Shown: positions 24,376 to 35,274 of the stretch, one piece after another | Numbering within the stretch: position 1 is the first letter of the stretch | Layout of the letters: each line of letters opens with the position of its first letter | NCBI GenBank assembly: GCA_963513935.1 | Contig: OY740765.1 | Span: forward strand, 117,991,362 to 118,055,361 | Direction: 5' to 3' | DNA length: 64,000 bases | From: Aphrophora alni | Lineage: Eukaryota > Arthropoda > Insecta > Hemiptera > Aphrophoridae | Position numbers and translations under genes: made by a program | The notes under the pieces: model-generated | Seen by the model: the letters and a program-made list of their open reading frames with translations, nothing else | Told to the model about the DNA's origin: nothing | Database searches by the model: none

Positions 24376-24489
24376 TTAATTTTTTTTTTTTCAAGTTGTC
24401 CGATGATGCCGCAAGGAGAAACAATTGTAGCTCATTTATATTATTAAAATAATTTTGAAACTTTAGCTTTATTGCTTTATTTAATCCTT

Positions 24490-24745
24490 GAACTAATTTT
24501 TATATCGGTCAGACAGGACGTTTTTATACCATTTTAAGAACATTTACCAAGACCTACAGAGAACATATTTTCCTAAACACCTTATAGATTGTGACCACAA
24601 CTACACTAATATATAATTTGGACATTCTTTATTTTTGGAAAAAATGCCATATACTCCTGAGAAGAATATGAAATCTATGATAAAACTAAATACAATCCAC
24701 AAAACATATTAAATTATTACTCTAATGAACTTTTCAATGTAGCAA
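24490..24745 (+). pseudogene. Penelope-like element GIY-YIG endonuclease fragment
   Basis: From about 24499 the frame reads FYIGQTGRF, the conserved YIG-QTGR core of the GIY-YIG endonuclease at the C-terminus of Penelope-like retroelements. After frame changes KHLIDCDHNYTNI and then EEYEIYDKTKYNPQNILNYY follow, corresponding to the AKH..D.~H and LE.~EI.K....~~LN motifs of the same domain. The reverse transcriptase part is missing and at least two frameshifts are present. Upstream, 24395-24430 carries a GATGA...GCAA...GAAACA block resembling Penelope-type terminal sequence. Confidence 0.65.
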
Positions 24746-24849
24746 AAGATACATAGGCAAACATCTAGATATCATCTAATAGGGATAATTGTAGAACCTT
24801 AGTTATCACCAAGCCCTTGGCAAATTGAATTGATTTTCCTATTCATGTG

Positions 24850-24970
24850 TACGAGTGTTCAGAAAATGTTGTGCCAAACTCTAAGTTATGGTTATATGGG
24901 TCAAAATAAAGGGAAAAAAAGTTGCTATAAAAATATGTCTGGAAGCCCTTTATGTTCCATGTGTCAGCCA

Positions 24971-25006
<36 letters not shown>

Positions 25007-25430
25007 CTTTTGAAATTAATAATAATTTAAATCAAAATAAGGTATAGACATTTTTTATACAATGGTTTACCAGTATACCAAGAATCAAAACTTTATCTCA
25101 TAAATTTTCAAAATGCCGAATGATTACATTTTTTGTTAAAGGGAAAAATTTCAAACTCACAATTTCAACAATTTATAAGATAGAGTTTTGATTCTTAATC
25201 TACTAATAAAAATGTAGTATAAAACTGTGTTCACCAAATTTAGACTCAAAATCTTAATCATTTCAAAAGATATATATATATATTTTCTTTTTTTTTTAAC
25301 GCAAAAAAATGGTCGACAGATGGAAAACAAAGCATTTTCGAAAATATGTTTATAGGAATTTTTTGTTTATTTTGACCCATATATCCCACCACTTAAGAAT
25401 CTTGCATGATATTTCCTGAACACTCTGTTT
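24850..25430. mobile_element. Palindromic MITE with ACGAGTGTTCAG ends
   Basis: The left end 'gtgttcagaaaatg' pairs with the right end 'atttcctgaacac'; the arms include paired 'aagaatcaaaactttatct' and 'gatagagttttgattctta'. A (TA)n run (24976-25006) has expanded in the left arm. Close relative of 12677-13264. Confidence 0.7.
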
Positions 25431-25543
25431 AAGTGTTCTTGCTTGTACTGTCACTGCATTTTAAAACAGAAAAAAAAAATTAAAGGTGCAAAGAGCAGCT
25501 GCTTTAGAAACCATTATTGAATACTATGAAAGCCATTATAATA

Positions 25544-26286
25544 TATACAGGGTGATCAACTCACGATGACCACCATTAGGATCTCTAACATGGCGGCCAA
25601 CTTAACTTGAATATTTTTTGATAAACTCAACCGTTTAAAATCTACGGTACGAAAGGTTGGAAATTTATTATTTATTACTAGATTTTTACAGTGTGTTTTT
25701 AATTATTTTTTATCTTCAATTTGGGGTGAAAATATAGAATATAAGACTGACAGGGTATCTGAAAGTGAATAAATAAATTTTATTAAATTATTTTACTTCT
25801 ACCGTAAAACAGTTGTATTAGGCTTCATCAGATAGTTAGAACACATTAAAGTTTGATAAAATACACTTCCACACAATAAAAAAACCTTATAAGTGTTATA
25901 TTCTATAGGAAATTATATTTTACTCTAAATTGAAGATAAAAAAATTAAAAAATAATACACCCATAAAAATATTGAATAAATAATTTTCAATTTTTCACAG
26001 GCTGTAGATTTTAAACGGTTGGGTTTAATAAAAAATATTCAAGAATAAGAAGTCTTAAAATTTAATTTTATATTCAAAAATACTGTGCATATAAATTGGT
26101 GTAGCTTTTAAAAAAAATTAATTTGGCTGCAATATTTAAAAATGTTGGCAAGTTTTCAAAACGTGGATGGCATATTTTTAAATCCTGTATAAAAGTAGGA
26201 AATGTTCCCCATTTAAAGTTTATGTATCTCTTATAGTTTTTTACAGATCCTAATGGTGGCCATCTTCAATTGATCACTCTATATAC
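25544..26286. mobile_element. Palindromic MITE with TATACAGGGTGATCAA end
   Basis: The left arm begins TATACAGGGTGATCAACTCA; the right arm ends 'caattgatcactctatata'. Arms pair through 'accaccattaggatct' / 'agatcctaatggtggcc', 'caaccgtttaaaatct' / 'agattttaaacggttg' and 'tatcttcaattt' / 'aaattgaagata'. Total 743 bp, no gene. Confidence 0.8.
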
Positions 26287-26340
26287 TAAAGTCTAACTGG
26301 ACCAGCTAGGTTTTAAATAGGGCTAGGATTTTTTTTATTT

Positions 26341-26900
26341 TGATACTGAGGATTCATTCTTTGTCACTCTAAGTTCAGAATCAAGCACAGGTGTTAAACT
26401 TCTAGCTATTAATGCATCTGCTTCCCACATCGCAGAAACAAATCAAGAAAAGATATGTATCTTAGCGACTCTAGAAGCGCACTACAACTTTTGGAACAGT
26501 ACGAATTAGAAAACTTTCACTTTTATTGCGGTCTGCACATTCAACAAGACATTAATGATAAATAATCATTCATACAACTTTAAACATTAACTAACAGTTC
26601 ACTCAGGAGATTATCTCTTTTTCTAATAAATACAACTGAATTAGCTCCGATTTAAAGCATGTTCATTAATCACTACAGCAGTAGTCCCAACCTCCACAAT
26701 GTACATAGTGTCTCCTGACTACTGAATAAATACATTTAAAAAAATCAATGTTACTGTAAGTCTACTTACACATACTGTTTTTACAGCAACTGCAGGTGGA
26801 TGCACTCACTGTAAGCCTATGCAGATCTTGTCAGTTTATTCATTACGACCATTCATCTGCCCAGCTTCTCTTCCACCTATCTGTAACTGATATAGTTTTA
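26341..26900. other. Non-repetitive stretch with two short open segments of unclear status
   Basis: On the plus strand, 26342-26509 is open for about 50 codons (DTEDSFFVTLSSESSTGV onward) after a pyrimidine-rich tract. On the minus strand, 26836-26890 is open to a stop after an ACAG. Neither resembles a protein I know, and neither has convincing splice signals on both sides. Confidence 0.25.
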
Positions 26901-26997
26901 CCTTTAACATTCTGCAAGACTGAAATGACACCAATGAGTTAATTTCAACATGTACAGAAGTACACATTTCAATTGTTAAAATTTGAATTAAATACAA

Positions 26998-27858
26998 TAT
27001 ACAGGGTGATTCAAAATTGCATGGCAATATTTCGGGAGATGATTTGAGCTAAAATAAGAACTTGTGTTTTCCTTATCTTTAGAAGTATGATAAGATATTG
27101 AGTGAATATTTTAATATATGGATTATTTATGTAATCTTTTACCAGTATACCAGAAAACCAAAACTTTATTTTGTATATTTTCAAAATGGTGAACATTTGA
27201 ACTGTTAATGTCGAATATCACGAAAACCATTAATATTAAAAATATTTACAAAGCCAAAGGATTTTCCTCTTTTAACGTAAAACAAATTACTTTAAACAAA
27301 TTTCTTGGCAATTGTCAACAAAACCCAACAATAACCATAGCCAAAATATTATGGAATTATGATAATTGGTAATAATAATATCCATTCTCCAGAAATGTAC
27401 CAAAAAATGAAAATGTTACCCATATCGTTGCAAAATTGTTCCTATAAATTTGTAAAATTACATATTAACAAATAAATTACATCAGAATTTAATTTTCTAC
27501 AAATTCAGTTTGTAATTTTTAGTTAATGGTTTATGAGAGGCTATTCGACATTACAAATTTTTAACATCCACCATTTTGATCATGTAAAAAAATAAAGTCT
27601 TGATTTTCTGGTATACTGGTAAAAAGTTACATACATAATGGTTATACAAAATCTTCACTCAATTTCTTATCCATTACTTTATTTTCTTATAATATTCAGT
27701 TTTTTTAAAAGAAAAAAAAAGGAAAATAAAAGAAAGAAAAAAAAATAGCTGACAGACTAAAAACAAGCACTTCTGGGACCTATGTTTAAATAAACTTTTT
27801 TTTTACTCTAGAATCAGCTTCCAAAATATTGCTATGCAATTTTGACTAATCCTGTATA
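26998..27858. mobile_element. Palindromic MITE with TATACAGGGTGATTCA end
   Basis: The left end is ATACAGGGTGATTCAAAATT and the right end, reversed, is 'tatacaggattagtcaaaatt'. Paired 'gcatggcaatattt' / 'aaatattgctatgc' and 'ttaccagtataccagaaaa' / 'ttttctggtatactggtaa' blocks lie at the same depth in each arm. 861 bp, no gene. Confidence 0.8.
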
Positions 27859-28159
27859 ATAGTAACTTTACACACAGTATACAGTACTATAATTATCATT
27901 GAATATATTTATAGGTCCAAGTACTTTATAACTAAATAAAATACCCCTTGAGTCTGGTAACTGTGTAAACTTGTCTCAATAATTTGTATATGTAAGAAAT
28001 TAACAATTACGGTAGTCCAATTTAACCAAATAGTATAGGTGAAGCCCAAATCTTGTTTAACTATCATTATTCCTTCAAAATTTAACCAACTGTTTCAGCA
28101 CTTTTCCAACACCTTAAAGGCTCCTATATTAAATGTCTTCAAAAAAGTTCTTTATTAAT

Positions 28160-28415
28160 TGTTGCCAAAGCCTTCAGGGACTCACTTATAGTGAGTACAG
28201 GTATTGCAATCCCGAGTTACTTAGTTACCTAGCTAGATTTACACCCTTTTTATGTAGTCTTGGATTAGATTCCTCTCTATCATCTTACCAATCAGGTATC
28301 TCTTGTTCTCTTCTGATCTTAACACTATTAGAATATTCAAGGGCTAGGGGTCTTTATTTTATGTTCTTTTCTTACATTTTTTATAACACGATGATGACCG
28401 AGAGGTTTTTCAACT
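28160..28415 (-). repeat. Dispersed repeat A, near full-length minus-strand copy
   Basis: Runs from 'gggactcacttatagtgag' through 'gtagtcttggattagattcc', 'tctcttgttctcttctgatc' and 'attcaagggctaggggtctt' to 'gatgatgaccgagaggtttt'. A 104-codon plus-strand frame across it is not shared by other copies. Confidence 0.8.
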
Positions 28416-28504
28416 TTAACACCGAGGAAAAAATTAACCCCCAATGATTGTTTTTGTTAATGTAAAAATATAAAATAAATTTAAAATATTAATTTAATAG
28501 ATAA

Positions 28505-29115
28505 AATAGGAACAATTCCTTATAATTTATATAAAATTGACAACTTGTTATAATTTATATAAAAGTAATAACTCATTACAATTTATATAAAAGAGATAAC
28601 TCATAATTTATATAAAAGTGACAACTCGTTATAATTTATATAAAAGCAACAAATCCTAATAATTTATATAGAAGTGACAATTTCTTATAATGTATAAAAA
28701 AATGACAATTCCTTACAATGTATATATAAAAGTGACAACTCGCTATAATTTATAGAAAAGCAACAATTCCTTATAATTTATATAAAAATCACAATTCTTT
28801 ATAATGTATATAAAAGTGAGAACTCGTTATAATTTATATAAATGCAAAAAATGCTTATAATTTATATAAAAATCACAACTCCTTATAATGTATATAAAAG
28901 TGAGAACTCGTTATAATTTATAGGAAAGCAACAATCCCTTATAATGTATATAAAAGTGACAATTCCTTATAATGTATATAATAGTGACTTGACAACTCCT
29001 TATAATTTATATAAAAGCAAAAAATCCTTATAATTTATATAAAAATCACAATTCCTTATAATGTATATAAAAGTGAGAACTCGTTATAATTTATATAAAA
29101 GCGACAATTTATTAT
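28505..29115. repeat. Minisatellite of about 28 bp, some 21 units
   Basis: Unit consensus is 'acaactcgttataatttat' followed by 'ataaaagtg', with most units exactly 28 bases and a few of 25-30. Units alternate between 'aactcgttataattta' and 'aattccttataatgta' types, suggesting a two- to three-unit higher-order repeat in the right half. No coding capacity. Confidence 0.9.
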
Positions 29116-29739
29116 ATTTAACGCTTATAATTTCGTATATTTCACCAAAATTATTTAATAAGTTACCGGATATAATAAAGTCATTTGTCAAACAGAATAA
29201 TTTTTCAATACAATTTGTTTTCCTTTAATATATAAATGGGTGTTATTATAATCATTTATATTATTTATATAAAAATGATAATTCCAAATAAGTTGTTTTA
29301 TTATATTATACGTGATAAATATTTATAATGTTCTTTAACTTACCCAAACACCCGTCATGGTGCACGGCGTGGCGTCAAATGCACGGGCATAAAGTATCCT
29401 ATAGTATTTATGCCTATAAGACTAACAAATGCAATGAGTCAGCATTGATAGACACATCGACAAATCTTGCTGTATTCGACTGACAACAGTCCAGTACTTT
29501 TAAACACCATATAGATTCTTTAAATAAACATGTCAAAGGGTGTTGAATTTCCTGTTTACAATTCGATTTCGTTGTTCTAAAGCTTCAAAATCCCCAACGT
29601 TGTACGAATTTCTATTTATGATACGTCAAAAAAAGGATAGAAAAAAATATCGTTAATTTAGATTCTGTTTTACTTGAGTACACGAAGTATAGAGCAAGAT
29701 TGATAACTATCAAAAATTTCTTCCCGTTTTTTTTAGACA
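29116..29739. other. Stretch without a recognised gene
   Basis: The first 200 bases remain AT-rich and loosely related to the minisatellite; 29340-29600 is less AT-rich but has no open frame I can interpret. Confidence 0.5.
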
Positions 29740-30320
29740 GACTTTCACGTTTCATGGCCTCAGGAAACTGAAGTGATTTCCGTCCGGCGTTGTTGTCTGT
29801 AGTAAGCACGATAGCCGTCACACAAAAATAAGATAAGAATATGTAATTTGGTGTAGAGGACTATAGTGCGCTCATATAGAAAGAACCCTATTGACTTTTT
29901 TTAATCGAGTTGAAAATACCAAAATAGTTTTTTAAACAGTTTTTTTTCCCCATATCTAGTGTGTTATTCAATTCATAACATAGTAAATTAGATAAAATGT
30001 ACAGATTTCAATTCTGCATGTAACGAAACCAACCTCACCTCTCTACGACGACAAATAGCGAAGTTATTATAACTGGTATAGTTACAAAATCAGGCAAACC
30101 GCCTCACCAACACGAGCGTAGCGAATGAACGCTAGGGCCGAGACATTGACAAGCATCACGTGAGGATACTTTTTAATATATACACCCAGGTAGAGAGTAT
30201 ATATTAAACTGTTTTAAACAAACTGCCCTACTGGATAAGATCCCTCGATCTAACAATACAATTTACCATTTGCCACAGAGCTCACCGGCTCAGGAAACCA
30301 ACTTTTGAGTATTTGGATTT
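29740..30320. repeat. Dispersed repeat C, copy 1
   Basis: Aligns with 32336-33005: shared 'gtaagcacgatagc', 'aaattagataaaatgta', 'gcatgtaacgaaaccaac', 'acacgagcgtagcgaat', 'ggccgagacattgacaag' and 'tggataaga-c' blocks in the same order. Copies differ by scattered substitutions and small indels. No conserved frame. Both copies are followed by repeat A. Confidence 0.7.
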
Positions 30321-30440
30321 AGAGGAGTGAGGAAGAAAAGAAGGTAAAATAAAAACCTGTAGACCTTGTATACTCTAATAGCATCATGGTCGGAAGAGAA
30401 CAAGAGTTGATCAAAAGAGGCCTGATATAACATCCACTAT
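30310..30440 (+). repeat. Dispersed repeat A, 5' part
   Basis: Holds 'aataaaaacctgtagacctt', 'tactctaatagcatcatggt' and 'gaacaagagttgatcaaaag', then stops and meets a repeat B piece after a T22 run (30450-30471). Confidence 0.65.
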
Positions 30441-30469
30441 GGGCGATGATTTTTTTTTTTTTTTTTTTT

Positions 30470-30610
30470 TTACCGATAACTGGGGAATACATTTTGTTTG
30501 GATTCTTAGAAGTTTCGCTTGAGCAAATTTTTCTCAAAATCGTTGGAGCCGATTCTAAGAAAATTGTAATTTTGTGTTTTTTTATGGCAGCTACTGCCAA
30601 ATTTTGAGGT
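30470..30610 (+). repeat. Dispersed repeat B, copy 2 (partial)
   Basis: Matches the right half of the copy at 3262-3760 ('tttggattcttaga', 'atcgttggagccgattcta', 'ttttatggcagctactgcc'). Confidence 0.6.
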
Positions 30611-31239
30611 ATGAAGAAAATGAAAAAGGAGCGACAGAAACATTACAATAAAAAAAATATATAGACTATATATATTTTGTTATATATCAAAAAACTAAAC
30701 ATACATTTTGAGATTTACATAACTTTCTCTATATTACGTATAAAAGGACAAAATATTATTAATTATACTAGTGGGAGGGAGATCGTTCAGTTCCTGTAAT
30801 CTCAAAAATCAGCATATTTTTGTTTTGTTTTCTCTAACAATAGTCAATTGTAAAATTTAAAATGATTTTCTTTTCAACTTTTCACGATTTAGAATTTGGT
30901 CTGGAATAACTGCTACAACTTTGATTGTTTATTCGAATTGAGTTTAGAGCGAGGCTAATTTTATAGAAAATGATTTCACACTATATACTGTACAACAATA
31001 ACATCTGATTTTCATACAATTTGTGTACGGCGAGTGGGCAGGGCTTAGTAGAGAATATAATACTTTTACGAGTTTTGTAATCATTAAGTCCGATGAAACA
31101 TTGAGTTAAGAACAAACTGCCTTGAAATTAATTTCACACTTCAGCTATTAATTAAACAGTGATCGGGATTATTTAAGAAATAGTGGAAATGAACAACGAA
31201 CCCAGTTTTTGAATAAAGTATTTGATCAATTGAGCTTTT
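30611..31239. other. Stretch without a recognised gene
   Basis: AT-rich; no open frame or repeat structure recognised. Confidence 0.55.
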
Positions 31240-31530
31240 ATGAAGAGATTAATTTTTTTTTTTTTTGCTAAAACAATAATCTTTACATTTCACTAAGATT
31301 TGAACGAAATCGGTAGAGCCGATTTCAAGGAATTACATATTTTATAACGGCCTCGATTTTTGTTTTATCATATAACTGAAGAACTGGTATTTTAAAAGAG
31401 ATAATAACAAATAAGTTTTGTTCGGCCACTTAGAGGTTACACTTGCAAAATTCGATCAAAATCGTTGAAGCAGGTTTTGAGAAACTCGTAATTTTGTGTT
31501 TTTTCTCCTATGGCAGTTATCTCCAAATAT
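31240..31530 (+). repeat. Dispersed repeat B, copy 3
   Basis: Shares 'atctttacatttcactaa', 'aacgaaatcggtagagccga', 'gatcaaaatcgttgaagcag' and 'cctatggcagttatctcc' with the other B copies. It abuts a minus-strand repeat A. Confidence 0.65.
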
Positions 31531-31750
31531 CCAGGGGTTACTAAAGTAAGTAGCCTACTGGTGTAACAATCCCGAGGAACACCCTAACTGGATCTACACC
31601 TTTTTTACATGTAGTCTTGGGTTAGATCCCTCTCTTTTACCTTTCCTATCAGATCTCTCTTAACGCTATTCGAGGGTTAGAGCGCTTTATCTTCTTTTTG
31701 TTATAAGGCGATGATGACCGAGAGGTTTTTCGTCTTTTAAACAAGAAAAC
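31530..31750 (-). repeat. Dispersed repeat A, minus-strand copy
   Basis: Reads 'acaatcccgaggaaca', 'gtagtcttgggttagatccc', 'atctctcttaacgctatt', 'aaggcgatgatgaccgagag' and 'gtcttttaaacaa'. Slightly shortened in the middle. Confidence 0.75.
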
Positions 31751-32014
31751 TAATTCTTCTCTTTATTTGCAATTGTACAATTATGTAAATTGATTAAAAC
31801 AATAGCCGTATTATCATGATTTTATGCAGTATTAAATGCCTATTTCTCTGATGAGTCATAATTTAAGTTTAAAATCTTCTTTTTTTCCCCTTTTTGTTTT
31901 TATGACTAATTCTACGGTGTGAATTCGCTCCCCACAATCTCTACTAATCAATAAGTTCGTAACTTTTCTTCACGGCGAATTTTCATTGTCACCCTGACCT
32001 CTTCTACCTAATCT

Positions 32015-32250
32015 TTTGTTTCCCTTGGTGTTTAAAGGTCATCATTGCCTTTAAAAAAAAATAAATAAATAATAATAATCATACCCTATGTTCTCGAATA
32101 CTGTGATAGATTCAGGTTCAGAAGAGGACAAGAGTTCGCCAAGAAAAATGATCTCGAAGGGAAAATGAGAGGGATCTAACGCAAGGCTACATTTAAAAAA
32201 TGTACATCCAGTAACGATAGCTCAGGATTCCCACGCTCGTACTCGCTATA
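32015..32250 (+). repeat. Dispersed repeat A, plus-strand copy
   Basis: Includes 'ggtcatcattgccttta', 'gttctcgaatactgtgatag', 'agaggacaagagttcgccaa', 'gagagggatctaacgcaagg' and 'gctcaggattcccacgct'. Confidence 0.75.
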
Positions 32251-32335
32251 CCCAAACATTTTGATCAGTCGGCATCTTATTTGATTGTTATTTACTCAAG
32301 CAGGGTAAATTTGGTAACTGACCCAAGTTCTTTGA

Positions 32336-33005
32336 CTGATCTTCACGGTTCATGGTATCAGGAAAATGAAAAACTGATTTTCGACATGCCATCGTTTTCA
32401 TCGTCTGTACGTAAGCACGATAGCTGCCACAAATATAAAAATAACAACTGACATTTGGTATAATGTGTATAGAACTTTACTGAAATTCAGAAAAATCAAA
32501 TTTAAAATGTCAAAATGTAGACCATATTAAACAATTTTCATATATCTTGTGTTCAATTTGTAACGCACTAAATTAGATAAAAATGTAGAGATTTTAATTA
32601 TGCATGTAATGATACCAACCCCACAGCTCTACAATGACAAATAGAGAAGTTACAGTCAAAAACGTATTTATTTTTTGAACACTGACCTACCAAAGAAATT
32701 TATTTGTATAGTTACGAGATTCAACAGTGCTGAACCATCGACACGAGCGTAGCGAATAAAAGCTTCTTCAAATATGGCTTCGAGGCCCGCCAAGGCCGAG
32801 ACACTGACACGAGAGAAGCGAGTATATTTTCTTAATATACACACATCTACGTCAAGAAAATAGTGATAAACACAATTAAGACTTTCAGAAAGTCTGTGCA
32901 ACAATTGTTTTAAACAAGCTTACTCTGCTGGATAAGACCTCTTGCTCTTCCAATACAATTTTTCATTTTCTACAAGGACCAAAGTAAACTTTTGGGTATT
33001 ACTTT
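32336..33005. repeat. Dispersed repeat C, copy 2
   Basis: Second copy of the sequence at 29740-30320, about 80 bases longer through small insertions. Shared marks include 'acacgagcgtagcgaat' and 'aggccgagaca-tgacacgag'. A 78-codon minus-strand frame within it (32668-32904) is not kept in the other copy. Confidence 0.7.
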
Positions 33006-33184
33006 TGATTTAATCAGATTCATTTACCACGTAAATTTTGAAACGATGATTAGGATATTTACTATCAAATTTCATAGAGGCCAAAACTATAATATTTTTC
33101 AACTAATGTTTATTATTTACTGTATGTTTATTATATAAGATGATGATTCCGAAATTAATATTGATCTTTATATAGGACTTATAC

Positions 33185-33330
33185 TGACCCTCGAAACACG
33201 AAACACTATTTCTCTAATAGCGTCAAACTTAGAAGAGAATACGAGTTGATCACGACAGCCCTGATAAGAAAGACGAAAATGACAGATCTAACCAAATACT
33301 TGACAACAGAAGTCATGCTAACAGATTACG
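33185..33330 (+). repeat. Dispersed repeat A, plus-strand partial copy
   Basis: Carries 'ctctaatagcgtcaaactta', 'gagaatacgagttgatca', 'ccctgataagaaagacgaaa' and 'cagatctaaccaaatact'. Confidence 0.6.
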
Positions 33331-33367
33331 TATTCAACAAATCCTTTACGATAACCCTTGACTCTCG

Positions 33368-34830
33368 GAAGACAAACTAAAAATCCCAGGAGGTACCATG
33401 GGTGATCTGGTGTGGTATTCTGAAGGGTTCTGAGTACGATATCTACAGTAGTGATGTGTGAGTTCGAATTAAAATACTCGGTGAATCCGAGTATCAAAAT
33501 CCTCGGAGGATTCCGAGTATTAAAATCCTCTGTTTCGTATTAAAATATTCGGACGGAATCCTCGTAACTAGGAACAAGAAGGAGGTAATGTGCGAGTATG
33601 AATTCGAAATAAAATCCTCGGACAACGATATTCTTTAGTGTTGTGTCAATTCCAAACAAAATGCTCGGTGTTTCTACTTTGGTTATATTAGTTTCTAAGC
33701 TGATTTTTCACTACACAATTATTAAACATTACGATTTTGAGTTAAAATGATTTAGATTGGGTAACAAGTTCAATTTAAAATAATAATATTCATTTATTTC
33801 CACATTAACAAAAAGTAAATTATTATTAAATTGTTATTATTTATATTTAAATAAATATTAATAGGTTACCATTTTTATAAAAAAATATAGTAAATTAACA
33901 TATTTTAAATAACAACTAAATTATTAATGTTGGTAATAATTTAATTGTACTAACGTTAAATTACTGAATTTGTGTCGAGGCAGGATAACATTTAATTACG
34001 TATTAGAAGTGTCAATCACATATTGTTTAAAAAAATAAATACTTGGTGGATCAGTCTAACAGATAGAACGCAAAAGTGTAGGTTTATCTAAAACGATCTG
34101 ATTGGTAAAGCTGAGTTCGAATCCGATGCACAAAATGATTCCGCGCAGATACTCGATTTCGAAATAATAATACGAGTATTGAAATCATTTGAAACCGAGT
34201 AATGCGAGTATCCATTTCACCCGAATATCAACATCGCTAATCTACAGTGCCCCACCTGACATCGGAATTTTCTCGAGCCTTGTAAGGTAATTTACTTTAT
34301 CTAAGCTGAAATTCTAATTAATTTAGCTTGCACTAACATTGGACTGAAAAGAAGCTACAAGTCAATCAGGATGTCCTTGAAGCACTTGATTCGGTTGAAG
34401 TACCGGTACTTCAGATTTGTGTGGGAGAGTCTCCTATCCCTAACAACTCTATCGTATCTCAACACAATACAGATAAGATGGTTACCAGGACATCGCGGGG
34501 AATGACAAGGTCGATATCCTTTTCAAACAAAAAGTAATGACTTCCTATGTGGGACCTGAATCAATGGGTGGTATCAGGCGTTCAGTAGCTGCGAACATAG
34601 TTAACCCATAGGACAAGAGTAACTGAAGATGGCAGCAATCTCAAGGCAGGAAAATGTGCAGCACCTTATCGAATGACTGGGTCAGGTTTAAAAATGAATA
34701 TCTCAAACAGATAGTTGTTTTCATAACTGTACATGGCTATTTCAAGGATAACCTAACGAATGTGGGTCTCTTTCAAGGAGACCAAAACTGATGATTCTGT
34801 AGGCGGACAAAGGAATTTTTATGTACTGTA
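33368..34830 (+). pseudogene. LINE RNase H region split by a hAT MITE
   Basis: Two parts (33368-33448 and 34248-34830) read as the C-terminal RNase H region of a Jockey-type LINE. GSEYDIYSAPPDIGIFSS bridges the insertion point. Downstream, IQIRWLPGHRG matches the W-V-PGH-G motif, followed by GPESMGGIRRSVAANIV and then LKQIVVFITVHGYFKDNLTN, matching the 'L..v.G.lTGH..L..HL..mG' segment. Stops and frameshifts are frequent. If the 791-bp MITE and one 8-bp repeat are taken out, the reading continues, showing the LINE was there first. Confidence 0.65.
33449..34239. mobile_element. hAT-type MITE with 8-bp target duplication
   Basis: The element begins TAGTGATGTGTGAGTTCG, and the reverse complement of its end is TAGCGATGTTGATATTCG. 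It is flanked on both sides by the identical octamer ATCTACAG (33441-33448 and 34240-34247), the target duplication size of hAT transposons. Near each end the word 'tactcgg' / 'cgagtat' recurs several times. The 791-bp interior is AT-rich and has no transposase. Confidence 0.85.
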
Positions 34831-34984
34831 AGTCATAAGAGTGCAGGAGAAAAAGACTCTTGCAGCCGAGGAATGAAAAATGTACACAATTCTCAAATTA
34901 GTCAAAGGTAAAGGAATCGGTCGACCACAGGAAGCACGATAAATCTCTGGATGACGTGCACGAAGTTTTCAGCTTCCAGATCCT

Positions 34985-35274
34985 GAAATATCGATCTAAT
35001 TTTGTTGTTGTTTAAAAGCAAAAAACCTCTTGGTCATCATTGCCTTATAAAAAAAGAACGAAAAGAATATAAAATAAAGACCACTAGCTTTCGAATACTC
35101 TAATAGTGTCAGGATTAGAATACAACAAGAATTAGTCAAGAGAGATTTTATAGGAAAGATGAAAGAGATGGATCTAACTCTAATCCAAGACTACATGAAT
35201 AAAGATGTAGATCTAGTTAGGTTCGCTCAGGATTGTCAAGCCCCTACTCACTGAAGTCAACACATGAGAGTAAC
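34985..35274 (+). repeat. Dispersed repeat A, source copy of the satellite
   Basis: A complete plus-strand copy from 'gttgtttaaaagcaaaaaac' and 'ggtcatcattgccttataaa' to 'caagcccctactcactgaag'. Its last ~80 bases, plus about 18 flanking bases, are the 98-bp unit that is then repeated. In this copy 'gatctaactctaatcc' has six bases more than the satellite units. Confidence 0.85.

Noticed and set aside
28133..28447. 104-codon plus-strand frame as a gene
   Set aside because: It lies across repeat A in reverse orientation and is not conserved in the other copies.
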